A stretch of 21,260 nucleotides of DNA from DASSKA01 sp035690905 (GTDB lineage: Bacteria; Actinomycetota; Actinomycetes; Propionibacteriales; Nocardioidaceae), in the NCBI GenBank assembly GCA_035690905.1, contig DASSKA010000029.1:1-21260 (forward strand), given 5' to 3'. The notes below the pieces were generated by a model. It saw only the letters and a program-made list of their open reading frames with translations, searched no databases and was not told the DNA's origin. The position numbers and the translations under genes were made by a program. This document shows, piece by piece, positions 13,564 through 20,753 of this stretch; the stretch's first letter is position 1, and each line of letters opens with the position of its first letter.

Positions 13564-14828
13564 GCCACCGGGGGCGGGGTCCGACCACTCTCCAGCAGGC
13601 TGCGGCTGCGGTACAGCACCAGCGCGAACGCCAGACCGGCGATCGTCAGGGCCGCGGTCTCCACCACCACCCAGGTCCAGCCGCCGCCGGACCAGGCCAG
13701 CCCGGCCAGCCCTCCGAACACCGAGGAACCGAGGTAGTAGCCGAACAGGTAGAGCGAGGCCGCCTGCGCGGTGCCGCCGGGACCCAGCTGCGCCCGTGCA
13801 GCCACCCAGCCGCTGGCGACTCCGTGTGCGGCGAAGAACCCGGCCGTCATCACCGCGAGGCCGAGGACGATCAGCCACAGCTGCGGCGCGAGGGTCAGCA
13901 GCACACCCGCCAGCATCAGCACGCACGCCACCGGCTCGACCGGACGGCGCCCGAACCGGTCGGCCAGCCGGCCGGCGTACGCCGAGCTGAAGGTTCCGAT
14001 CGGGTAGACGCAGAACACCAGCCCGGCCACCGCGATGCTCAGCTGGTAGGGCGGTCCGGTCAGCCGGAAGCCCACCGCGTTGTAGACCGCGACGAAGCCG
14101 CCCATCAGCACCGCGGCCACCGCGTAGAGCGCCACGAGGACCGGGTCGCCGAGCACCCGCAGGGTCATCCGCGCCATCCGGCGCGGATGACCGGGAACCG
14201 GCGTGAAGTTGCGAGAGGCCGGCAGCAGCGCGATCACCACGCCCGCGCACACGATTCCGAGCCCGCCGATGCCGGCCAGAGCCAGCCTCCAGCCACCCAC
14301 GTCGGCCAGCCCGCCGGCGATGAGCCGGCCGATCATGCCGCCGAGGGCGGTCCCCCCGATGTAGAGCCCGGAGGCACCGGCGTGACTGCCGGGGTGCACC
14401 TCCTCGCGGAGGTAGGCGATGGCGATCGCGGGCAGCCCGGCGAGCGTGAGGCCCTGGACGCCGCGCAGCACGAGCAGCACCGGCCAGCTCGGCGCCGCCG
14501 CGCACAGCAGCCCGACCACCACCGCTGCCACCAGCGACCAGCGCATCAGTCCGGTGCGGCCCACCACCTCGGAAGTGGGTCCGGCCACCAGCATGCCCAG
14601 CCCGAGCGCGGCGGTGCACAGCGAGACGGTCAGCGTGCTGGACGCCGCGGACACGCCGAAGGCGGCGGCCAGCTCGGGCAGCAGCGGCTGAGTGCAGTAC
14701 AGCAACGCGAAAGTGGCCAGCCCGGCCGCGAACAGGGCGACGGAGATCCGCCGGTAGCCCGGTTCACCGAGGCGGTGACCGGCGAAGCGGGCGACCGCGG
14801 CACCCGCCTGCTCGCTGTGGGAGGCCAT
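13557..14828 (-). CDS. MFS transporter, YnfM/arabinose-efflux-like
   Basis: A 423-aa transporter with twelve probable membrane helices. FALLYCTQPLLPELAAAFGV (about 40-59) in the first helix is the signature seen in YnfM-type drug and sugar efflux proteins. The cytoplasmic loop GPTSEVVGRTGLMR between helices 2 and 3 is the MFS motif A region, with a second copy GRLADRFGRRP in the C-terminal half. It probably uses proton antiport to export a small molecule; the substrate is unknown. The ATG at 14828 has no ribosome site and follows a candidate -10 by 6 nt. It is divergent from the SGNH hydrolase with 47 bp between, and its end overlaps the thioesterase. Confidence 0.88.
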   Translation of the reverse strand: MASHSEQAGAAVARFAGHRLGEPGYRRISVALFAAGLATFALLYCTQPLLPELAAAFGVSAASSTLTVSLCTAALGLGMLVAGPTSEVVGRTGLMRWSLVAAVVVGLLCAAAPSWPVLLVLRGVQGLTLAGLPAIAIAYLREEVHPGSHAGASGLYIGGTALGGMIGRLIAGGLADVGGWRLALAGIGGLGIVCAGVVIALLPASRNFTPVPGHPRRMARMTLRVLGDPVLVALYAVAAVLMGGFVAVYNAVGFRLTGPPYQLSIAVAGLVFCVYPIGTFSSAYAGRLADRFGRRPVEPVACVLMLAGVLLTLAPQLWLIVLGLAVMTAGFFAAHGVASGWVAARAQLGPGGTAQAASLYLFGYYLGSSVFGGLAGLAWSGGGWTWVVVETAALTIAGLAFALVLYRSRSLLESGRTPPPVAY

Positions 14829-14834
14829 TACGGC

Positions 14835-14865
14835 AGTCTGTCAGGGCTTGGCGAGCAGACCGCAA
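14835..14865 (-). promoter_or_regulatory. Candidate promoter of the MFS gene, leaderless architecture
   Basis: On the minus strand TTGCGG (14865-14860), a 19-nt spacer and CAGACT (14840-14835) are followed by exactly 6 nt and the ATG at 14828. The spacer is a little long and the -10 has C in first position. Confidence 0.35.
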
Positions 14866-14875
14866 GGGAGGGTCG

Positions 14876-15652
14876 ATGAAGGTGTGGGACCGCTATGTGG
14901 CGATCGGCGACTCGTTCACCGAGGGCCTGTCCGACGTCGACCCGGACGACCCGAGCCGTTACCGCGGCTGGGCCGACCGCCTCGCAGCGCTGCTGGCGGA
15001 GCAGGCCGAGGACGGGTTCGGCTACGCCAACCTGGCGGTGCGCGGGCGGATGCTCCACGACGTGGTGGGTCCGCAGCTCGACGCCGCGCTCGCGCTCCAG
15101 CCGGAGCTTGTTTCCGTGGTCGGCGGGGGCAACGACATCCTCCGTCCACGAGCCGACGTGGACGCGCTGGCCGACAGCCTGGAGCGGGCCGTCTCCCGCA
15201 TCCGCGCCTCCGGCGCAGACGTGCTGCTCGCCACCCCGGCCGACCCCCGCGGTGCGCCCGTGCTCCGGTACACCAGGGGTCGCTGCGCGACCTACGCCGC
15301 GCACATCCACTCGATCGCGCGCCGGCACGGCGCCCACGTCATCGACCAGTGGGGGATGCGAGCGCTCCAGGACTGGCGGGTGTGGGCCGAGGACCGCCTG
15401 CACATGACCAGCGAGGGTCACCGCCGGGTCGCCCTCGCCGCGTTCACCACGCTCGGCTTCGCGCCGGAGGACGCCGACTGGGCGGCGCCGCTCCCGCCAC
15501 CGGAGCCGGTGCCATCGGTGCAGGCGCTGCGCGGCCACGTCGCTTGGGCACGCGACCACCTCGGTCCTTGGATGCTGCGCCGGCTGCGCGGCCGGTCCAC
15601 CGGTGACGAGCTGGTGGCCAAGCACGACCGCCTGGCCCCGCCTCACGGCTAG
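14876..15652 (+). CDS. SGNH/GDSL-type hydrolase, cytoplasmic
   Basis: A 258-aa esterase-fold enzyme. The four family blocks are clear: block I IGDSFTEG with nucleophile Ser13, block II Gly57 in NLAVRG, block III Asn86 in VGGGND, and block V EDRLHMTSEGH with Asp173 and His176. No signal peptide is present, so it acts inside the cell. The acyl or acetyl ester it cleaves cannot be deduced. After the catalytic domain (ending near 195) there is a 60-residue tail rich in Pro, Trp and Arg, which is basic and could contact membrane or nucleic acid (inference). The ATG start has AAGGGAGG upstream. The stop overlaps the convergent ABC permease by 4 nt. Confidence 0.9.
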   Translation: MKVWDRYVAIGDSFTEGLSDVDPDDPSRYRGWADRLAALLAEQAEDGFGYANLAVRGRMLHDVVGPQLDAALALQPELVSVVGGGNDILRPRADVDALADSLERAVSRIRASGADVLLATPADPRGAPVLRYTRGRCATYAAHIHSIARRHGAHVIDQWGMRALQDWRVWAEDRLHMTSEGHRRVALAAFTTLGFAPEDADWAAPLPPPEPVPSVQALRGHVAWARDHLGPWMLRRLRGRSTGDELVAKHDRLAPPHG

Positions 15653-16491
15653 GAGGTCACGTCCTTGCCCGCGAACCTGGCCCACGCGGCGCACCAGAAC
15701 ACCAGGATGTAGACCGCCGCCAGGAACAACCCCTTCCCCACCCCGTCCCAGGCGATCGGTGAGCGCAGCAGGTCGCCGAAGCTGGTCCAGTAGTGGGTGA
15801 TGAGGTAGGGGTGCAGCCAGTCCAGCTGCGGGATGGTGTCGATGATGAAGTTGGCGACGCAGTAGATCACCACCGCGATCGTCGCGCCGATCGGCTGCTC
15901 GGTCAGGGTGGACACGAAGATGCCGACCGCCCCCAACGACGCGAAGCCCACGGAGAGGTAGGCGGTCGCCATCAGCACCCTGCCGGCCGCCTCACCGAAC
16001 CCGATCTGGGTCCCCGAGAACAGCGTCATCGAGCCGCCCCCGAACAGCGCCAGTCCCATCACGATGCCCGTGAGCGTGACCAGCAGGGTGGCCGCGAAGG
16101 AGAACACCACGATCGCGAGGTACTTCACCGCCAGCAGCCGGGTGCGCTGCACCGGCACGGCGAGGAGGTAGCGCAGCGTGCCCAGGTTGGCCTCTCCGGC
16201 GATGGCGTCCCCGGAGATGGCGGCCACCGCCAGCGGCAGGAACAGCGGCAGCTCGAGGGTGAGCGCCGCCAGCGCCACGAAGAGCCCGTTGTCGGTGATC
16301 GAGGAGAAGAAGTCCGGCCCGTCGCCGTGTCCGCCCCCGGTCACCTTGACCGCGACCGCGACCAGGATCGGGACCGCCATCAGCACGAGCAGCCCGGCCT
16401 GGTTGCGCCGGCGCCCGAAGATCAGCCACAGCTCCGAGCGGAGGAACCTTGCGGAGGCAGTACGCCGGGGGGACAGCTCAACCGCTGACAT
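15649..16491 (-). CDS. ABC-2 type transporter permease
   Basis: A 280-aa membrane protein with six probable helices (about 33-49, 70-93, 122-148, 167-193, 196-218, 255-273). The segment GDAIAGEANLGTLRYLLAVPV (about 94-114) after the second helix is characteristic of ABC-2 permeases of the type that work with a single ATPase as a homodimer. It is the last gene of the LolA-like/ATPase/permease operon and its start overlaps the ATPase end by 14 nt. The short N-terminal cytoplasmic tail and lack of a large extracellular domain argue against a MacB-type mechanotransducer. Its likely function is export of a hydrophobic compound, peptide or lipid. Confidence 0.88.
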   Translation of the reverse strand: MSAVELSPRRTASARFLRSELWLIFGRRRNQAGLLVLMAVPILVAVAVKVTGGGHGDGPDFFSSITDNGLFVALAALTLELPLFLPLAVAAISGDAIAGEANLGTLRYLLAVPVQRTRLLAVKYLAIVVFSFAATLLVTLTGIVMGLALFGGGSMTLFSGTQIGFGEAAGRVLMATAYLSVGFASLGAVGIFVSTLTEQPIGATIAVVIYCVANFIIDTIPQLDWLHPYLITHYWTSFGDLLRSPIAWDGVGKGLFLAAVYILVFWCAAWARFAGKDVTS

Positions 16492-17476
16492 CGAAGCCCT
16501 CCCCCGTCAACGAGACGAACAGGTCCTCCAGCGACGGCCGGTCCACCACGAAGCCCTGCACTGGGACACCCGCGTGCACCAGCGCGGCGACCACCTCCTC
16601 GGCCGGGACCGCGGCGAGGACACCACCGGCTCGGCCCGCGCCGACCGTCACCTCGGCGAGCCCCTTCTCGCGGAGCACGTGCGCGGCGTCCTCCGGCTGC
16701 GGCGTGTCCACCCGGACGCGGGGATCGCCGTCGCCGCGCAGGTCCGCGGCCCGGCCCTGGGCGACCAGCCTGCCCACGTGCATCACCCCGACGTGGCTGC
16801 ACACCTGCTCGACCTCCGACAGCAGGTGGCTGGAGACCAGCACGGTGGTGCCGTCGGTCGCCAGCGTGGAGATCAGCGACCGCACCTCGCGGGTGCCCTG
16901 CGGGTCCAGCCCGTTCGTGGGCTCGTCGAGGACCAGCAGGTCGCGGGGCGCGAGCAGCGCGGCCGCGATGGCCAGCCGTTGCCGCATCCCGAGCGAGTAG
17001 GCGCGGTAGTGCTTCTTCGCGGCGGCCAGCAGGCCGACGCGGTCGAGAGCCGCGTCGATGCGCCGGTCGGCCGTGGCCGGGTCGGCGTACCTGTCTGCGG
17101 CGTCGAGGCGGCGCAGGTTTGCCCGGCCGGACAGGTAGGGGTGGAAGGCCGGGCCCTCGACCAGCGAGCCGACCCGCGGCAGCGCGCGGCCTGCGCCTCG
17201 CGGCATGGGCAGTCCGAGGATCTCGATGCTGCCGGCGGTCGGCGTGACCAGGCTGAGCAGCATCCGGATCGTGGTGGTCTTCCCCGAGCCGTTGGGGCCG
17301 AGGAATCCGTACACCGCGCCACGAGGCACCCGAAGCGCGATGTCGTCCACCGCGGTCTGGTGCCCGAACCGCTTGGTCAGGCCGGCGGTGGCGACCGCCA
17401 GGCCGCTCGTGGTCCCAGCGTCCTGGCTCGGACCGGGGGAAGGCCGGTCCGAGCGCAGGCGCACCGACTGGCTCAC
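16478..17476 (-). CDS. ABC transporter ATP-binding protein
   Basis: A 332-aa nucleotide-binding subunit. It has Walker A GPNGSGKTT (60-68), signature YSLGMRQR (160-167), Walker B LLVLDEP (180-186) and the switch His217 in VSSHLL. The Q-loop region reads RVGSLVEGPAFHPYLSG (101-117), typical of CcmA/NatA-like ATPases paired with ABC-2 permeases. About 80 residues after the core form a C-terminal domain of unknown role (about 250-330). The GTG start at 17476 overlaps the stop of the LolA-like gene (GTGA), so translation is coupled. A 25-residue Ser/Pro-rich N-terminal extension precedes the ATPase fold; the next in-frame start would remove part of it. Confidence 0.92.
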   Translation of the reverse strand: MSQSVRLRSDRPSPGPSQDAGTTSGLAVATAGLTKRFGHQTAVDDIALRVPRGAVYGFLGPNGSGKTTTIRMLLSLVTPTAGSIEILGLPMPRGAGRALPRVGSLVEGPAFHPYLSGRANLRRLDAADRYADPATADRRIDAALDRVGLLAAAKKHYRAYSLGMRQRLAIAAALLAPRDLLVLDEPTNGLDPQGTREVRSLISTLATDGTTVLVSSHLLSEVEQVCSHVGVMHVGRLVAQGRAADLRGDGDPRVRVDTPQPEDAAHVLREKGLAEVTVGAGRAGGVLAAVPAEEVVAALVHAGVPVQGFVVDRPSLEDLFVSLTGEGFDVSG

Positions 17477-18627
17477 CGGGCGGAGCCGACCTGGGTCAGC
17501 GCCGCCTCCACCTGCTCGAGCGGCACCGCACCGATCGCGATCCGGCCGTCGTTGGTCAGCACGGCCGAGAAGATGGTGCCCTCGAAGGCGTGGCCGGTGC
17601 CCCACCGGCCGGTGACCGTCGGGAGGGCGTCGAGCACCTGGGTGAGCTGGCCCGCAGCCGGCCCGGCGCTCTGGTCCAGCCCGCTGAGCGCCTTGGAGCC
17701 GAGGTCGGCCACCATCACGCTGGTCCAGCCGTGCCCGATGACCTGGGGGGCGGCGGACCCGGTCATGGCCTGCAAGCCGTCCTTCATCCCGTTCTGCGTC
17801 CCCTGGGGGGCCCGCAGGTCGGGACCGTCGGCCGGCGGAGCCTTCTGCTCCTTCACCTTGGTGCCGGGCGGCGGGTTGAACCGGAACTGCGCCGCGCCCG
17901 GCCGGGTCGGGTCGAAGTGGGTGAAGGCCACCTGGAAGGCGGTGGTCCCGTTGTCGGTGAGGATCGTGAAGCTGGTCGGCACGTGGGTGGCCCCGTCGAT
18001 GCCGATCCGCACCGAGCCGATGAGGCTGTTCTGGTCGCGCGGCTCGAGCACCAGCTGGTAGGCCGGCCGGCCGGCCACCGTCGCCGTACCACTGGTGAAC
18101 ACCTTGGTCGTCGGCTTGACCGCGTCCAGGGCGGCCCGCGCGGCGGCCTGCGGCGTGGTCACCGTGTCGGGCAGGGTCTGGTCGGACCGGTGCCGCGGCG
18201 GCTGCACGACCCGGTGGGTCGCGGTGTGCGCCTTGCTCGACCAGGTCCACAGGTCGGTGCCGTTCCAGACCACGTCGGACTCACCGAGCGTGCCGAGCAG
18301 GGCCACCCGGGCCTTGTCGGGGCCCGAGAACCACACCTTCAGGGTGTGCGTGCCGGTGACGAGCGAGCCCAGGTCGGAGCTGCCCGAGCCGCCGGCGTCG
18401 GGGAGGCTCGGCAGGCCGAGATCCGACTTCTGGACGATGGTCCCGGACAGCCCGTCGAGGTGGGCGCGGTGCACGTCGGCGAGCAGCTGCGCCGCCGACC
18501 GCGGCTTGAGGTCGGTCTGGGCAACGGCGGAGATCTGGGTCAGCGCCCAGCCGCCGCCGAGCAGGACGACGGCGCTCACCAGCGGGACCAGCCAGCGGAG
18601 GAGGGGCACGCGGGAGAAGAAGCTCAT
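17473..18627 (-). CDS. Membrane-anchored LolA/RseB-like lipoprotein-carrier-fold protein
   Basis: A 384-aa protein with one N-terminal hydrophobic helix (about 10-32) and an extracytoplasmic domain. Blocks such as SAAQLLADVHRAHLDGLSGT (46-65), SDVVWNGTDLWTWSS and AGRPAYQLVLEPRD match the half-barrel fold of LolA/LolB/RseB proteins and the related actinobacterial outer-membrane-lipoprotein-carrier-like group. No Cys lipobox is seen, so it is anchored by the helix. The last ~130 residues form a second region rich in Gly and Ala with VIGHGWTSVMVADLG. It leads the operon with the ABC ATPase and permease, so it probably binds a lipid or acyl cargo for the exporter or senses envelope stress. I took ATG 18627 (GGAGG very close upstream); ATG 18636 is the alternative and adds three residues. 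Confidence 0.75.
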   Translation of the reverse strand: MSFFSRVPLLRWLVPLVSAVVLLGGGWALTQISAVAQTDLKPRSAAQLLADVHRAHLDGLSGTIVQKSDLGLPSLPDAGGSGSSDLGSLVTGTHTLKVWFSGPDKARVALLGTLGESDVVWNGTDLWTWSSKAHTATHRVVQPPRHRSDQTLPDTVTTPQAAARAALDAVKPTTKVFTSGTATVAGRPAYQLVLEPRDQNSLIGSVRIGIDGATHVPTSFTILTDNGTTAFQVAFTHFDPTRPGAAQFRFNPPPGTKVKEQKAPPADGPDLRAPQGTQNGMKDGLQAMTGSAAPQVIGHGWTSVMVADLGSKALSGLDQSAGPAAGQLTQVLDALPTVTGRWGTGHAFEGTIFSAVLTNDGRIAIGAVPLEQVEAALTQVGSAR

Positions 18628-18651
18628 GTCCTCCATGGTGCCGCGAGCGCG

Positions 18652-18673
18652 CTGTGAGCAGCCTGAGAAGTGC
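18652..18673 (+). repeat. Tandem 11-bp direct repeat, candidate response-regulator site
   Basis: CTGTGAGCAGC (18652-18662) is followed without gap by CTGAGAAGTGC (18663-18673), matching at 7 of 11 positions. OmpR/PhoB-type regulators bind head-to-tail half-sites with an 11-bp period. The repeat abuts the candidate -35 of the regulator gene and lies between it and the divergent LolA-like operon. Confidence 0.4.
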
Positions 18674-18702
18674 TGCCAGCGGGCTGGTCCACGTGCCAGG
18701 CT
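18673..18702 (+). promoter_or_regulatory. Candidate promoter of the OmpR-type regulator
   Basis: CTGCCA (18673-18678), an 18-nt spacer and CAGGCT (18697-18702) are followed by 6 nt and the GTG start at 18709, with no ribosome site. This again suggests a leaderless mRNA. Both hexamers are imperfect, which fits a promoter needing activation. Confidence 0.35.
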
Positions 18703-18708
18703 GGTGCC

Positions 18709-19365
18709 GTGCGGCTTCTGGTGGTCGAGGACGAGGTGCGGCTTGCCGCCGCGCTCCGCCGCGGCCTGGCCGCGGAGGGTTTCGTGGTCGAGACGGCCGC
18801 CGACGGTCTCACCGGCCTCGAGCTGGCCCGGCACGGCGACTTTGACGCGGTGGTCCTCGACATCATGCTGCCCCGGTTGTCCGGGTACGACGTGGTGCGC
18901 ACGCTGCGCAAGGAGGACAACTGGGTGCCGGTGCTGATCCTGTCGGCCAAGGACGGGGAGTACGACGAGGCCGACGGCCTCGACTGCGGCGCCGACGACT
19001 ACCTCACCAAGCCGTTCTCCTACGTCGTGCTGCTTGCCCGGCTGCGGGCGCTGCTGCGCCGGGGCGTCTCCGCACGGCCAGCGGTCCTGGAGGCCGGAGA
19101 CCTGACGCTCGACCCGGCCACCCGTGACGTGACCGTCGCGGGCCGTCCGGTGACCCTCACGCCGCGGGAGTTCACCCTGCTGGAGTACCTGATCCGCAAC
19201 GCCGGCCGGGTGGTCAGCAAGACCGAGATCCTCGACCACGTGTGGGACAGCCCCCTCGACACCGACCCGAACACCGTCGAGGTCTACGTCGGGTACCTGC
19301 GCCGCAAGCTCGGCCACACCGCGCTCCAGACGGTGCGCGGGGTCGGCTACCGACTGGCGTCATGA
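18709..19365 (+). CDS. OmpR-family response regulator
   Basis: A 218-aa regulator. The receiver domain has the acidic pair Glu7/Asp8, phospho-acceptor Asp51 in VLDIMLPRLSG, Ser79 in LILSAKD and Lys101 in YLTKPF. The C-terminal winged helix (about 125-217) has LTPREFTLLEYLIRNAGRVV and a PNTVEVYVGYLRRKL recognition segment, as in OmpR/PhoB proteins. It is cotranscribed with the histidine kinase (ATGA overlap) and divergent from the LolA-like/ABC operon, the likely target. The GTG start has no ribosome site and is the first residue of the conserved LLVVEDE strand, so an earlier start is unlikely. Confidence 0.94.
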   Translation: MRLLVVEDEVRLAAALRRGLAAEGFVVETAADGLTGLELARHGDFDAVVLDIMLPRLSGYDVVRTLRKEDNWVPVLILSAKDGEYDEADGLDCGADDYLTKPFSYVVLLARLRALLRRGVSARPAVLEAGDLTLDPATRDVTVAGRPVTLTPREFTLLEYLIRNAGRVVSKTEILDHVWDSPLDTDPNTVEVYVGYLRRKLGHTALQTVRGVGYRLAS

Positions 19366-20753
19366 GGGACCGGCTGGGTCGCTTGAGCCTGCGTTCCCGG
19401 CTCATGGCGATCGGGGTCACCGGCGTGGCGCTTGCGCTCGCGGCGGGCGGGGTCGCGATGTACGCCGTGCTGCACTATGCCGTCGACCACACCCTGGACA
19501 GCGAGGCGCAGGCGACCGCCCGCCAGGTCGAGGCGCTGGTCGGCAGCGGGCAGCTGCCACAGCCGATCCCGGTCTCCGGTGCGCAGATCGTGCAGGTCGT
19601 CGACGCCAGGAACCGGGTGCTCACCGCCTCGGTGAACGGTGACCGGCTGACCTCACTGCTCCGATCGTCCGAGGTGGCGCGCGCCCGTGGTGGCGCGACG
19701 CTGTCCGTGCCCGGGTCGCGAGTGGGCGTCAACGGCCCGCTGCGGGTGATCGCGGATCCGGCCGACTCACCGTCCGGACCGGTGACGGTGGTCGTCGCCC
19801 AGCAGGTGCAGGACGTGCTCCAGGGCGAGCGACTGCTGCGCACCATCCTGCTGGTCACCTTCCCGCTCCTGCTGGCCGTGCTCGCGCTGATCGCCTGGTT
19901 CGTGATCGGCCGCACCCTCCGGCCGGTCCACGAGCTCCGGGTCGGCGCGGTGCGGATCTCCGGGGACCAGCGCGAGGAGCGGCTGAGCGTGCCGGTGGCG
20001 GCGGACGAGATCCGGGCGCTGGCGCTGACCCTCAACGACATGCTGGATCGGCTGGAGGCGGCACGGGCACGGCAGCGCGCGTTCGTCGCCGACGCCGCTC
20101 ACGAGCTGCGCAGCCCGCTCGCCTCGATGCGCACCCAGCTCGAGGTGGCCCGCCAGCTCGGTGAGGGGGGTGCGCTCGCCGACGACCTGCTCGCCGACGT
20201 GATCCGGCTCTCCGCACTCGTCGAGGACCTGCTGCTGCTGGCGAGGGCCGACTCGGGCCCGCCGTCGACGCCTGAGCCCGTCCCGGTGCGGCCCCTGCTG
20301 CGCGAGCTGGAGGAGCGGTACGCCGCGGCGCGGGTCCCGGTGGTGGCCGGGTCCATCGCCCCGGTGGCCGTGTCCGCGGCTCCCGGAGACCTGGACCGGG
20401 TGCTGTCCAACCTGGTCGACAACGCCGTCCGGCACGCAACCAGCCGGGTGTCGGTGGGTGCGGCCGACGAGGGTCCGTGGACGGTGCTCACCGTCACCGA
20501 CGACGGCCCCGGGATCGCCGCGAACGACCGCGAGCGCGTCTTCGAGCGGTTCGCGCGGCTCGACGACGCTCGCGACCGGGACGCCGGCGGCACCGGTCTG
20601 GGCCTGTCCATCGTGCGGCAGCTGGTCGGCAAGGCGGGCGGCTCGGTGCGGCTCGGCGACGCCGGCGGCACACCGGGTGCGCCGGGGCTGCGGGTGGAGG
20701 TGCGCCTCCCGAAGGCTCAGCTCGGGCCGCGACCCGCCCAGGTCCAGGCGTAG
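19362..20753 (+). CDS. HAMP-domain sensor histidine kinase (EnvZ/CutS-like)
   Basis: A 463-aa membrane kinase. Two hydrophobic helices (about 16-37 and 160-183) flank an extracellular sensor domain of about 120 residues containing IVQVVDARNRVLTAS (76-90), a small PAS/DUF-like sensor fold common in actinobacterial kinases. A HAMP linker (about 184-235) is followed by FVADAAHELRSPL with phospho-acceptor His247, N box NLVDNAVRH (351-359), DDGPGIA (381-387) and GGTGLGLSIV (410-419). It starts at an ATG that overlaps the regulator's stop (ATGA). The context suggests that it senses an envelope disturbance or compound handled by the divergent ABC system. Its last 37 nt overlap the convergent hmgA. 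Confidence 0.94.
   Translation: MRDRLGRLSLRSRLMAIGVTGVALALAAGGVAMYAVLHYAVDHTLDSEAQATARQVEALVGSGQLPQPIPVSGAQIVQVVDARNRVLTASVNGDRLTSLLRSSEVARARGGATLSVPGSRVGVNGPLRVIADPADSPSGPVTVVVAQQVQDVLQGERLLRTILLVTFPLLLAVLALIAWFVIGRTLRPVHELRVGAVRISGDQREERLSVPVAADEIRALALTLNDMLDRLEAARARQRAFVADAAHELRSPLASMRTQLEVARQLGEGGALADDLLADVIRLSALVEDLLLLARADSGPPSTPEPVPVRPLLRELEERYAAARVPVVAGSIAPVAVSAAPGDLDRVLSNLVDNAVRHATSRVSVGAADEGPWTVLTVTDDGPGIAANDRERVFERFARLDDARDRDAGGTGLGLSIVRQLVGKAGGSVRLGDAGGTPGAPGLRVEVRLPKAQLGPRPAQVQA

Noticed and set aside
13353..14879. 508-codon plus-strand frame through the thioesterase and MFS region
   Set aside because: It is a repetitive Arg/Gln/Gly/His translation opposite a clear 12-helix transporter.
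16178..18061. 627-codon plus-strand frame opposite the ABC genes
   Set aside because: It is antiparallel to genes with Walker and permease motifs and has no coherent domain.
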